Made by a program: the position numbers and the translations under genes
Assembly: GCA_012521525.1 (NCBI GenBank)
Contig: JAAYMG010000026.1
Coordinates: 1-10,575 of the forward strand
From: Clostridiales bacterium
GTDB taxonomy: Bacteria; Bacillota; Clostridia; Oscillospirales; JAAYOS01
Length of the DNA stretch: 10,575 nucleotides
Direction of reading: 5' to 3'
The notes under the pieces: model-generated
The model's input: the letters and a program-made list of their open reading frames with translations, nothing else
The model's database searches: none
What the model was told of the DNA's origin: nothing
Shown: positions 1 to 5,609 of the stretch, one piece after another
How the letters are laid out: each line of letters starts with the position of its first letter
Numbering within the stretch: the stretch's first letter is position 1

Positions 1-1
1 G

Positions 2-496
2 GAGAGATTGCCGATCCACTTTTTGATTGACGGTTGTAGGAAAAATCAAGATATTATTAATTTGCTCAAAACTGATATCAGCAACTATACTAAAGAGCAA
101 AAAGCTGAACATTGGAAAACTATTGGTGAAGCAATAAGTGCTGATCCAGACGTATATGATGATCTTGAGTCTTCATTTAGAAATGCAGTTAGAAAAGCAG
201 TTATGCGTGTCAGTTGGAATTACAGAACTGCAATACCTGTATACTTTCCTTCATATGATAAAATGTCAATATTACTTCCCTTATCTTTTAGCAGTGATAC
301 CAATGCAGAAGTTGCTTTAGTTGTCGAGCGAAATGAGGTATCGCAAAAATATACAGCACCGACAATCTTACCTCTAACAATTGCATATGCAAATGCGCGT
401 TTAGTCTGCAAACCTGAAAGTGATTGGCTGAATCAAAGAGTTTTTGAGCCTTCAACACAGGATACAGAAATAGATACAAACGACATTAATGTATAG
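2..496 (+). CDS. DUF3825-like protein, C-terminal part (5' end outside window)
   Basis: The reading frame is open to the left edge, so the true start lies outside; a TTG at 8 is in frame but has no reason to be the start. About 164 residues are visible. The tail carries a pattern I recall from the C-terminus of DUF3825 proteins: a VSWNYRTAIPVYFP stretch, then LLPLSF, ALVVER, and TILPLTIAYANARLVCKPES followed by DWL. In other bacteria this domain occurs alone or with LOTUS/OST-HTH RNA-binding domains; its biochemical role is not established, so no function is assigned. There are no membrane segments in the visible part. Base composition is clearly AT-rich (one 60-base line I counted is about one third G+C, against about 60% in a pnp line), which suggests recent transfer or a different genomic compartment. 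A terminator follows at 519. Family assignment is from memory of the motif, so moderately sure. Confidence 0.62.
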   Translation, partial: ERLPIHFLIDGCRKNQDIINLLKTDISNYTKEQKAEHWKTIGEAISADPDVYDDLESSFRNAVRKAVMRVSWNYRTAIPVYFPSYDKMSILLPLSFSSDTNAEVALVVERNEVSQKYTAPTILPLTIAYANARLVCKPESDWLNQRVFEPSTQDTEIDTNDINV

Positions 497-518
497 AAAT
501 ATATAAATTATTATTCTC

Positions 519-560
519 GTGCCAGGGAGCCAAAAGGCCCACTCCTGGCACCTATATTTT
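519..560 (+). terminator. Hairpin terminator after the DUF3825-like gene
   Basis: An 8-bp stem GTGCCAGG (519-526) pairs with CCTGGCAC (544-551). A smaller GCC/GGC stem with an AAAA loop sits inside it (529-538). A short T-rich stretch, CTATATTTT, follows. It lies 23 bases after the stop codon and before the tRNA promoter, so it isolates the two transcription units. The T tract is imperfect. Confidence 0.7.
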
Positions 561-618
561 ATGCACTCGTTATTGGCCTGTGGATATTTCACATGTTCTT
601 CTTCAATAAATATACCCG

Positions 619-647
619 TTGACAGCCAAATCGTGTTGTGCTAAACT
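619..647 (+). promoter_or_regulatory. Promoter of the tRNA-Gly gene
   Basis: A perfect -35 box TTGACA (619-624) and a -10 box TAAACT (642-647) are separated by exactly 17 bases. Transcription would start near 654, about 20 bases before the mature tRNA. A possible alternative -10, TATAGT at 647-652, would give a 22-base spacer and is unlikely. Confidence 0.7.
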
Positions 648-672
648 ATAGTTCGCGAGCAAAACAGAATAT

Positions 673-746
673 GCGGGTGTAGCTCAATGGCAGAGCACCG
701 GCTTCCCAAGCCGGCTACGTGGGTTCGATTCCCATCACCCGCTCCA
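673..746 (+). tRNA. tRNA-Gly (anticodon CCC)
   Basis: This is a complete cloverleaf read by eye. The acceptor stem GCGGGTG (673-679) pairs with CACCCGC (736-742). The D arm is GCTC/GAGC. The anticodon stem CCGGC (698-702)/GCCGG (710-714) holds a TTCCCAA loop, so the anticodon is CCC (705-707), reading GGG glycine codons. The variable loop is short (715-718). The T arm GTGGG/CCCAT (one G-T wobble) carries TTCGATT. The discriminator is T743, and the CCA end is encoded in the genome (744-746). It is a single tRNA with its own promoter and terminator, not part of a visible tRNA cluster. Confidence 0.97.
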
Positions 747-753
747 AAGGACA

Positions 754-799
754 GGGCTATTCCGGTGGAAGTGTATTCCGACAGGAATAGCCCGATTTT
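754..799 (+). terminator. Rho-independent terminator of tRNA-Gly
   Basis: A 10-bp perfect stem GGGCTATTCC (754-763)/GGAATAGCCC (784-793) is followed by GATTTT, 8 bases after the tRNA CCA. The 20-base loop contains a second TATTCC (774-779) that can pair with the same GGAATA (784-789) around a GACA loop, so two mutually exclusive hairpins are possible. A further GGAA/TTCC mini-stem (767-770/776-779) lies in the loop. Confidence 0.8.
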
Positions 800-853
800 G
801 CATCTCTTTTAGTCCGGTATAAAATCTCTTTTAGCCCGATCCAATATTTCTTA
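788..853 (+). repeat. Three degenerate 22-nt tandem repeat units
   Basis: Three consecutive 22-base units start at 788, 810 and 832 and share the pattern TAGYCCGRT at the front and roughly ATCTCTTT at the back. Units 1 and 3 share TAGCCCGAT exactly; units 1 and 2 share ATCTCTTT. A displaced related copy, CTCTTTTTCAGTCCG, occurs at about 857-871. The first unit overlaps the 3' arm of the tRNA terminator. Function unknown; it may be a small minisatellite. Confidence 0.5.
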
Positions 854-904
854 TTCCTCTTTTTCAGTCCGTGTTATCAAAGTCTGCATAGCCCTAAAGC
901 GGTT

Positions 905-935
905 TTCTGATGTATAATTTCTTCAGATATATAAT
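905..935 (+). promoter_or_regulatory. Candidate promoter region of the M19 dipeptidase
   Basis: Two perfect -10 boxes, TATAAT at 913-918 and TATAAT at 930-935, lie 37-59 bases before the dipeptidase start. Neither has a good -35 at 16-18 bases (TTCTGA at 905 is 19 bases before the second). The promoter may depend on an activator, or I may have picked the wrong box. Confidence 0.4.
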
Positions 936-971
936 ATCCCTGAATATTACTCTTTGGGGGGAGGTCCTCTT

Positions 972-1982
972 ATGTTGCCAAATGAAGCAGCGGGCAGGCG
1001 CAATATAAGTATAGATCTGCATTGCGACACGCTTTTGAGGCTGTACAGATCCGGTGAGAATGCCTCGCTTGATGAGAATGATTTTCATCTGGACCTTGGG
1101 AAAATGAAGAGCGGCGGTATAGACACGCAGTTTTTTGCCGTATTCGTCCCGCCGGAGGAAGAAGAGCCGCTGCAAATGTGCCTTGATATGATAGACAGGT
1201 TTTATATCGAACTTGAGCGCTTTTCTGACAGGATCGCCTTTGCCGGCTCGGCACGGGATATCATGGCGAACCGTATGGCCGGAAAGAAATCGGCATTCCT
1301 TGCGCTGGAGGACAGCGGCACGATAGGATCACGGCTCTCTAATCTCCGCCTGCTATATAAACTGGGGGTCCGCCTTGTCACTTTGACATGGAACGACCGC
1401 AATCCCGCCGGATCGCCAAACATGGATCCGGCAACCTCGGCAGAAGGGCTGACGGAGCGCGGTTTCGAATTTGTCCATGAAATGAAGCGCCTGGGCATGA
1501 TAGTCGACGTGAGCCACTTGTCGGACGCCGGATTCCGGGATGTATCCCGTGTTATCGATATGCCTTTTGTCGCATCCCACTCCAACGCCAGAGCGGTCAC
1601 ATATCACCATAGAAATCTGACAGACGATATGATTCGCAGCATATCGGAGCATGGCGGCGTTGTAGGCATCAATTTCTATACGCCCTTCCTGACTTCCGAA
1701 CGTGATGCAACCTGGGATCTCTTTTCCGATCCGGTACCCGTTTCCGCTTCGATAGCTGATGTGGTGCGGCACATCGACCACATCGTAAAGGTCGGCGGGA
1801 TCGATTGCGTTGCGCTGGGTGGCGACTTTGACGGGATGGACTTGCCGGCAAAAGGCCTGGAAAACGCATCTCGCCTTCCCTCGCTCTTTGAGGAGCTGGA
1901 GAAGGCGGGTTATTCGGCGGACGATATTGAAAAGATAAGCTATAAAAATGCTTTCCGTGTTATACAGGATGTATGTAAATAG
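972..1982 (+). CDS. Membrane-dipeptidase family (M19) zinc dipeptidase
   Basis: This is a 336-residue protein of the renal dipeptidase family, TIM-barrel metallo-enzymes that hydrolyse dipeptides, including some D-residue dipeptides in bacteria. The binuclear zinc ligands expected from the family are present: H17 and D19 (IDLHCDT), the bridging E113 (LALEDSG), H182 (DVSHLSD) and H203 (ASHSNAR). R214 and D285 (GGDFDG) match the substrate and catalytic positions. Length is normal for the small bacterial form, with no signal peptide, so it is probably cytoplasmic despite the family name. The ATG at 972 is chosen because GGGGAGGT (957-964 region) stands 8 bases before it; the in-frame TTG at 954 would place the start beside its own ribosome binding site. 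It stands alone, with a possible promoter at 905-935, and ends 7 bp from a convergent gene. The physiological substrate is not shown by the sequence. Confidence 0.93.
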   Translation: MLPNEAAGRRNISIDLHCDTLLRLYRSGENASLDENDFHLDLGKMKSGGIDTQFFAVFVPPEEEEPLQMCLDMIDRFYIELERFSDRIAFAGSARDIMANRMAGKKSAFLALEDSGTIGSRLSNLRLLYKLGVRLVTLTWNDRNPAGSPNMDPATSAEGLTERGFEFVHEMKRLGMIVDVSHLSDAGFRDVSRVIDMPFVASHSNARAVTYHHRNLTDDMIRSISEHGGVVGINFYTPFLTSERDATWDLFSDPVPVSASIADVVRHIDHIVKVGGIDCVALGGDFDGMDLPAKGLENASRLPSLFEELEKAGYSADDIEKISYKNAFRVIQDVCK

Positions 1983-1989
1983 GCAAATA

Positions 1990-2250
1990 TCACGAGCAGT
2001 TATCAAGGGCTTCACGAAGTGCATGGGCTATCTGATCGGGACAGGACGTGCTTTTTGAACCGCATGTTATGCCCTCCAGGAGGCTTATCGTCTCTTCGGC
2101 ATCGCGGCCCTTGAGCAGTGACATTATGCCTTTCAGGTTCCCGTCACATCCTCCTATTATCTCAACGGACACGATCTTCCTGTCTTCAAGTTTGACGTGG
2201 ATCTCACGTGAACATGTTCCTTTTGTCCTGTAAACGACTGTTTGTGCCAT
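1990..2250 (-). CDS. TSCPD / TIGR03905-type four-cysteine protein
   Basis: This small protein of 86 residues contains the signature TSCPDQ near its C-terminus, which names the TSCPD domain. Four cysteines sit where this small family has them: C13 (GTC), C35 (GGCDGN), C63 (ITCGSK) and C70 (TSCPD), with an extra C85. The related TSCPD segment occurs at the end of some class II ribonucleotide reductases. Spacing suggests a metal-binding or redox fold, but the function of the stand-alone family is unknown. Two ATGs are possible, at 2256 and 2250. AGGAG lies 8 bases before the second but only 2 before the first, so 2250 is chosen. It follows rpe by 16 bp on the same strand and is probably translated from the same mRNA. 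No clear terminator follows; the convergent dipeptidase ends 7 bp away. Confidence 0.85.
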   Translation of the reverse strand: MAQTVVYRTKGTCSREIHVKLEDRKIVSVEIIGGCDGNLKGIMSLLKGRDAEETISLLEGITCGSKSTSCPDQIAHALREALDNCS

Positions 2251-2266
2251 AGACATTACTCCTAAC

Positions 2267-2944
2267 CTAGTTTTTGCTTCCGTTTCCTGCCGAGCGAAGC
2301 AGCTTCAGGCGTTCCGCCGGGTCCTCACCCTCGCGGAAAACGGCGGACCCCATAACGATGACGTTTGCCCCGGCCCGTATCGTACTGAGCAGGTTGCGCT
2401 CGTCCACTCCCCCGTCGATTTCAAGCTCGCAGGCCGGATTCAGCCCGTCTATCAGTTTCCTTGTCTGAACGATCTTATCCATCGTATACGGGATGAACTC
2501 CTGGCCGCCAAAACCCGGCTCCACGGTCATGATAAGGATCAGATCGCAAAGCGGGATCAGGTGCCGGATGTCCTCGACGGGAGTTGCGGGTTTTATCGTA
2601 AGGCCGGACTTTACGCCCCTGCTTCGGATATATTTAAGCAGTCCTGCCGGGTCTGCCGCGCCCGGGGCTTCGAGATGGAATGTAAGGATGTTCGCACCGG
2701 CGTCGATGAAGGCGTCGGCGTATTTGTCCGGATGGTCGATCATCAGGTGCACGTCAAGGCAAACATCCGGAAATGCCTTCCGTATCGATCTGACTACCGG
2801 GACCCCTATGGTAATGTTGGGGACGAAATGCCCGTCCATGACATCGACGTGGATGTAATCCGCGCCGCCTTCTATTGCCCTGGAAATATCCCGATGAAGG
2901 CGGGTGAAATCGGCGGACAGTATGGATGGTGAGATTTTGAACAC
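2267..2944 (-). CDS. rpe: Ribulose-phosphate 3-epimerase
   Basis: The enzyme interconverts ribulose 5-phosphate and xylulose 5-phosphate in the pentose phosphate pathway in the cytoplasm. With a GTG start the protein has 225 residues, the usual family length. Motifs in order: SPSILSADF (5-13), HVDVMDGHFVPN with metal/catalytic H32 and D34, DVHLMI with H66, MTVEPGFGGQEF (139-150), LEIDGGV with D177, and VIVMGSAVF near the end. The GTG at 2944 is preferred because GAGAGG lies 9 bases upstream and the family starts just before KISPSIL; the in-frame ATGs at 3001 and 2974 would add 19 or 10 unconserved residues with no good ribosome binding site. It is the first gene of a two-gene unit with the TSCPD protein. 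A weak promoter candidate is at 3074-3101. Confidence 0.95.
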   Translation of the reverse strand: MFKISPSILSADFTRLHRDISRAIEGGADYIHVDVMDGHFVPNITIGVPVVRSIRKAFPDVCLDVHLMIDHPDKYADAFIDAGANILTFHLEAPGAADPAGLLKYIRSRGVKSGLTIKPATPVEDIRHLIPLCDLILIMTVEPGFGGQEFIPYTMDKIVQTRKLIDGLNPACELEIDGGVDERNLLSTIRAGANVIVMGSAVFREGEDPAERLKLLRSAGNGSKN

Positions 2945-3005
2945 TTTACATTTCCTCTCGAATAATATCTTCATCTCATCATAGCACGACAGAGTCTTCA
3001 AATCA

Positions 3006-3101
3006 AGTCGTGCGCCCTGATAAGACGACTGTGCGTACTGGGCGGAAAAGATGGCCGGTACTTAGAAAGAGTCTTAATAAAGAAACCGGACAAAGAGACA
3101 A
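3006..3101 (-). promoter_or_regulatory. Weak candidate promoter and leader of the rpe unit
   Basis: On the minus strand TTGTCT (3096-3101) and TATTAA (3074-3079) are 16 bases apart, giving a leader of about 120 bases. In the leader an AGTCGT/ACGACT pair (3006-3011/3025-3030) can form a 6-bp hairpin that competes with CGCCC/GGGCG (3013-3017/3040-3044). Both boxes deviate from consensus, so this is a suggestion only. Confidence 0.25.
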
Positions 3102-3176
3102 GTATATTATCCATGTTGTGTACGGTGCTTATGTGCCCCAAGACTGTTTTTCCATGAATAAATGCAAAAGCAAAAA

Positions 3177-3210
3177 AGCAAAAAAAACAGCCGTACTTTG
3201 TAGTACGGCC
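3177..3210 (-). terminator. Rho-independent terminator of the iscS-iscU operon
   Basis: Read on the minus strand, an 8-bp stem GCCGTACT/AGTACGGC (3190-3197 with 3202-3209) with an ACAA loop is followed by TG and a run of eight T (3181-3188), then more T-rich sequence. On the plus strand the run is A before the stem, so it works for leftward transcription only. It is about 170 bases beyond the iscU stop. Confidence 0.88.
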
Positions 3211-3379
3211 CAAAACATAGAAAAGGGGAAAAACAAATAGAAACTTGGACAACAAATGAAAAATCATCCGTAAATGTCACTTGTCGGGATATATAATAAC
3301 AAAATCTTTCGAATCCCGCAATCCGCAAGTTTATCAATCATTCACAAATCAAAAACTCAATTTTTGTGCAACATTTCTA
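3211..3379 (-). other. Long untranslated 3' region of the iscS-iscU transcript
   Basis: This AT-rich stretch lies between the iscU stop codon and the terminator. I find no convincing reading frame on either strand. It holds only weak inverted repeats: CGGGAT/ATCCCG around 3285-3320 and CAAAAA/TTTTTG around 3352-3368. Frames that cross into the opposite strand of iscU are shadows. Confidence 0.5.
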
Positions 3380-3820
3380 TTAATGCCCGAAGTCATGCTC
3401 ATCATCGTGGTCCAGCTCTTCGATCTTGCCCACTATCGGTTCGGGGTCTATCCCCTGCCGCCTGTAGTAGTCGGCGAGAGCGGCCCTTATGGCCTGTTCG
3501 GCAAGGACCGAGCAGTGGACTTTCACCGGCGGCAGCCCGTCAAGTGCTTCCATTACGGCCTTGTTCGTAAGCTCCAGGGCTTCCTTTATCGTTTTGCCCT
3601 TTACAAGCTCGGTGGCCATCGAGGATGTGGCTACAGCCGCGCCGCAGCCAAAGGTCTTGAACTTTACGTCGACTATGATGTCGTTTTCGATCCTCATCGA
3701 CATCTGCATGATGTCGCCGCACTTGGCGTTGCCGACGGTTCCGACGGCATTGGCGTTTTCAACTTCGCCGACATTGCGCGGGTTCTGGAAGTGGTCCAGC
3801 ACTTTATCTGAATATAGCAT
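3380..3820 (-). CDS. iscU: IscU/NifU-type Fe-S cluster scaffold
   Basis: This is a 146-residue cytoplasmic scaffold on which Fe-S clusters are built from sulfur delivered by IscS. The three cluster-ligand cysteines are present: C34 in NAKCGD (with the nearby conserved D36), C59 in FGCGAA and C103 in VHCSVLAE. LPPVK at 96-100 is the motif the chaperone HscA binds in Proteobacteria, although no hscA or hscB is in this window. Only the NifU N-terminal domain is present, so it is not a full NifU. The last residues (LDHDDEHDFGH) form an unusual acidic, histidine-rich tail that could bind metal; that is inference. The ATG at 3820 has AGAAGGT 5 bases upstream. It lies 60 bp after iscS in the same direction and is the last gene before the terminator at 3177. 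Confidence 0.95.
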   Translation of the reverse strand: MLYSDKVLDHFQNPRNVGEVENANAVGTVGNAKCGDIMQMSMRIENDIIVDVKFKTFGCGAAVATSSMATELVKGKTIKEALELTNKAVMEALDGLPPVKVHCSVLAEQAIRAALADYYRRQGIDPEPIVGKIEELDHDDEHDFGH

Positions 3821-3880
3821 TATTTACCTTCTTTCTTGTCAACTTAGCCGTTTATAACCGGCAAGAATGATTCGTACAGG

Positions 3881-5044
3881 TCAACCTTTCCACAGCGGCG
3901 ACATGGCGCGCAGCTTCTCTACGACCTCGACGAGTTTTTCCGCGATGAAATCCACGTCCTCTTCGGTGTTGTCGTCGCCGAGGGTTATGCGGAGCGAGCC
4001 ATGCGCGACTTCGTGGGGCAGTCCGATCGCCAGCAGCACATGCGACGGGTCGAGAGAGCCCGATGTGCAGGCAGAACCGGATGAAGCGCATATTCCATAG
4101 CGGTCGAGCAGAAGTATGATCGACTCACCTTCAATGTAGTTTATAACGACAGATACGGTACCCGGCAGCCGCTTTTCGGGGTGGCCCGTAAGCTGTGTAT
4201 GAGGTATCTGAAGGATTTTTTCTATCAGGCGGTCACGCAGCCTGGCAAGACGGGCCGAGGTCTCAGGCATCGTTTCGATCGCGTGCTTCAGAGCGGCGGC
4301 CATGCCGCATACTCCGGCTACGTTCTCGGTGCCCGAGCGGCGGCCGCGTTCATGCCCGCCCCCGTGAAGAAGCGGCGGGATGCGGATGCCCTTGCGTATA
4401 TACAGGGCTCCGACGCCTTGCGGCCCGTGGAACTTGTGCGCCGACATCGAAAGCATGTCGACTTTCAGCTCTTCCACATTTACGGGGATATGGCCTACTG
4501 CCTGGACCGCATCGGTGTGGAAAAGGACTTTGTGTTTGTGGGCTATTTCGGCCAGTTCGGCGATCGGCTGGATCGTACCGATCTCGTTGTTGGCTGTCAT
4601 TATTGATATAAGTATGGTGTCGGGCCTGATCGCCTTCTCCAGCTCTGCCGGGTCCACCAAACCGTATTTGTCGACCGGAAGGATGGTAACTTCAAAGCCT
4701 TCCGACTTCAGCGACTCCATGGATTCCGTAACGGCGTGGTGCTCTATGGCAGAAGTGATCAGGTGCCTGCCCTTGCTGGCAAATGCCTTTGCCGTGGATT
4801 TGATCGCCCAGTTGTCCGACTCGGTGCCGCCCGAGGTGAAATATATCTCATCGGGTTTTGCCCCGATGGCAGCCGCGACGTCTTCCCTCGCCTTTTCTAT
4901 GGCTCTGCGCGAATCGCGGGCGATGCTGTAAATGCTTGAGGGGTTGCCCCACCTCTCGGTAAGCCACGGCCTCATTGCCTCAAAAGCTTCTTTCGAGAGA
5001 GGCGTGGTTGCCGCATTGTCAACATATATGATACGTTTTTGCAT
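3881..5044 (-). CDS. iscS: Cysteine desulfurase, IscS/NifS type
   Basis: This PLP enzyme, 387 residues, removes sulfur from cysteine to give alanine and an enzyme persulfide that feeds Fe-S assembly and possibly tRNA thiolation. Visible motifs: YVDNAATTPL (7-16), GGTESDN (72-78), EHHAV with PLP-stacking H103, TDAVQAVGH with D178 and Q181, SAHKFHGPQG with Schiff-base lysine K204, SGTENV (237-242), and SSGSACTSGSLDPSH with catalytic C326 in the long mobile loop typical of group I desulfurases. The ATG at 5044 fits the family start (MQKRIIYVDNAATT) and has GGAG 7 bases upstream; the same frame runs open to 5146 but that part is low-complexity leader sequence. It is first in an operon with iscU (60 bp). 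An IscR-type regulator is not in the window. A promoter is seen at 5246-5274 with a leader of about 195 bases. Confidence 0.96.
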   Translation of the reverse strand: MQKRIIYVDNAATTPLSKEAFEAMRPWLTERWGNPSSIYSIARDSRRAIEKAREDVAAAIGAKPDEIYFTSGGTESDNWAIKSTAKAFASKGRHLITSAIEHHAVTESMESLKSEGFEVTILPVDKYGLVDPAELEKAIRPDTILISIMTANNEIGTIQPIAELAEIAHKHKVLFHTDAVQAVGHIPVNVEELKVDMLSMSAHKFHGPQGVGALYIRKGIRIPPLLHGGGHERGRRSGTENVAGVCGMAAALKHAIETMPETSARLARLRDRLIEKILQIPHTQLTGHPEKRLPGTVSVVINYIEGESIILLLDRYGICASSGSACTSGSLDPSHVLLAIGLPHEVAHGSLRITLGDDNTEEDVDFIAEKLVEVVEKLRAMSPLWKG

Positions 5045-5090
5045 CAAGATTCTCCGTTCCTCTGACTTCCTGCAACGCAACCGGGTCCTC

Positions 5091-5122
5091 CGGCCTGGCG
5101 GTCCGGATCCGGACATTGGCCG
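5091..5122 (-). promoter_or_regulatory. GC-rich stem-loop in the iscS leader
   Basis: On the minus strand CGGCC (5118-5122) pairs with GGCCG (5091-5095), enclosing a perfect 14-bp palindrome GTCCGGATCCGGAC at 5101-5114 that can fold as a 5-bp stem with a GATC loop. It lies 47 bases before the iscS start codon, between it and the predicted promoter. The sequence is much richer in GC than the rest of the intergenic DNA. It could be a leader RNA structure or a DNA operator. I do not recognise it as a known riboswitch; no T-box sequence is visible. Confidence 0.45.
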
Positions 5123-5245
5123 CAATGAAAGCCCCGATCGCGTCATCCAGATTTATTATAATACCCTGAAATGTTAAAAATCCTGCTCATTTCCGTTATA
5201 TTAATTATTTAGAGCATCTCTCTATACTATTCCTACTATTACACT

Positions 5246-5274
5246 ATTATAATAATGTTAGCCTGAGGAAACAA
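5246..5274 (-). promoter_or_regulatory. Promoter of the iscS-iscU operon
   Basis: On the minus strand TTGTTT (5269-5274) and TATAAT (5246-5251) are 17 bases apart; transcription would start near 5239. Three direct copies of AATAGT (minus strand) lie over and after the -10, at 5243-5248, 5235-5240 and 5226-5231, and an inverted copy overlaps the -35 at 5273-5278, suggesting a repressor or activator site. A second TATAAT (minus) at 5155-5160 lacks a good -35. Confidence 0.6.
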
Positions 5275-5471
5275 TAGTCAAAGTATATATTTTTTATTAT
5301 CATATAAATTGAAATTACATAAAAAAGCGGAACATGATGGCAAGATATTATAGCGATAATTAGAGATAATATATATGAAATCCGCCGTTCGAAATTTCGC
5401 GGATCGATGTCTGCACCGAACATTAATGTTTATCCTCACAGTCAAAAAACTACGGATATCCACAAAAACAG
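5275..5471. other. AT-rich divergent intergenic region with palindromes
   Basis: This lies between the leftward iscS promoter and the rightward rpsO promoter, with no credible gene. It holds perfect palindromes CGAAATTTCG (5390-5399) and AACATTAATGTT (5419-5430). ATCCGC/GCGGAT arms (5380-5385 with 5399-5404) enclose the first one. These may be protein-binding sites; no known operator is recognised. Confidence 0.4.
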
Positions 5472-5500
5472 TTTACAAAGGTGTTTATTTATGATAAAAT
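5472..5500 (+). promoter_or_regulatory. Promoter of the rpsO-pnp operon
   Basis: TTTACA (5472-5477) and TAAAAT (5495-5500) have exactly 17 bases between them, a near-consensus housekeeping promoter. Transcription would start near 5507, leaving a leader of about 100 bases before rpsO. Confidence 0.8.
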
Positions 5501-5506
5501 ACACCA

Positions 5507-5606
5507 TTGCCGGATCCTACGGCAGGGTTCCGGGGTCATAGCCCATTCTGGGGTGTCACCCGCCCGCTACTCCGCCGTACGGACAATACTTTATGAAAGG
5601 TGATTC
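5507..5606 (+). promoter_or_regulatory. Structured rpsO leader, possible S15 autoregulatory element
   Basis: The leader is GC-rich in an AT-rich region and full of complementary segments. TGCCG/CGGCA (5508-5512 with 5520-5524) forms a first hairpin. TACGGC (5518-5523) can instead pair with GCCGTA (5574-5579), so two folds compete. GGGT/ACCC pairs (5551-5554 or 5525-5528 with 5558-5561) add a middle stem. In several bacterial phyla S15 represses its own synthesis by binding unrelated leader structures; that this leader does so is inference. The ribosome binding site AAAGGTGA (5596-5603) is at its end. Confidence 0.5.
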
Positions 5607-5609
5607 ATG

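Noticed and set aside
673..746. Integration (att) site at the tRNA-Gly 3' end
   Set aside because: No second copy of the tRNA 3' end and no integrase appear in the window; the AT-rich gene is on the 5' side, not the usual insertion side.
954..971. TTG start for the dipeptidase
   Set aside because: It overlaps the strong GGGGAGGT ribosome binding site that serves the ATG at 972, and adds only GGG-type residues.
2945..3001. ATG starts at 3001 or 2974 for rpe
   Set aside because: No good ribosome binding site and the added residues precede the usual family start; the GTG at 2944 fits both spacing and length.
3281..3811. Open frame of 176 codons on the plus strand
   Set aside because: It lies antisense to the well supported iscU gene; the sequence has no family features.
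5045..5146. N-terminal extension of the cysteine desulfurase from an ATG at 5146
   Set aside because: The extra 34 residues are Arg/Gly/Ser/Pro-rich leader sequence without family similarity; the ATG at 5044 has a proper ribosome binding site and matches the family start.
5045..5160. T-box riboswitch for cysteine upstream of iscS
   Set aside because: The conserved T-box sequence and an adjoining terminator are not present.
5278..5463. 61-codon minus-strand open frame between iscS and rpsO
   Set aside because: AT-rich intergenic DNA, no ribosome binding site, no similarity to known proteins that I can see.
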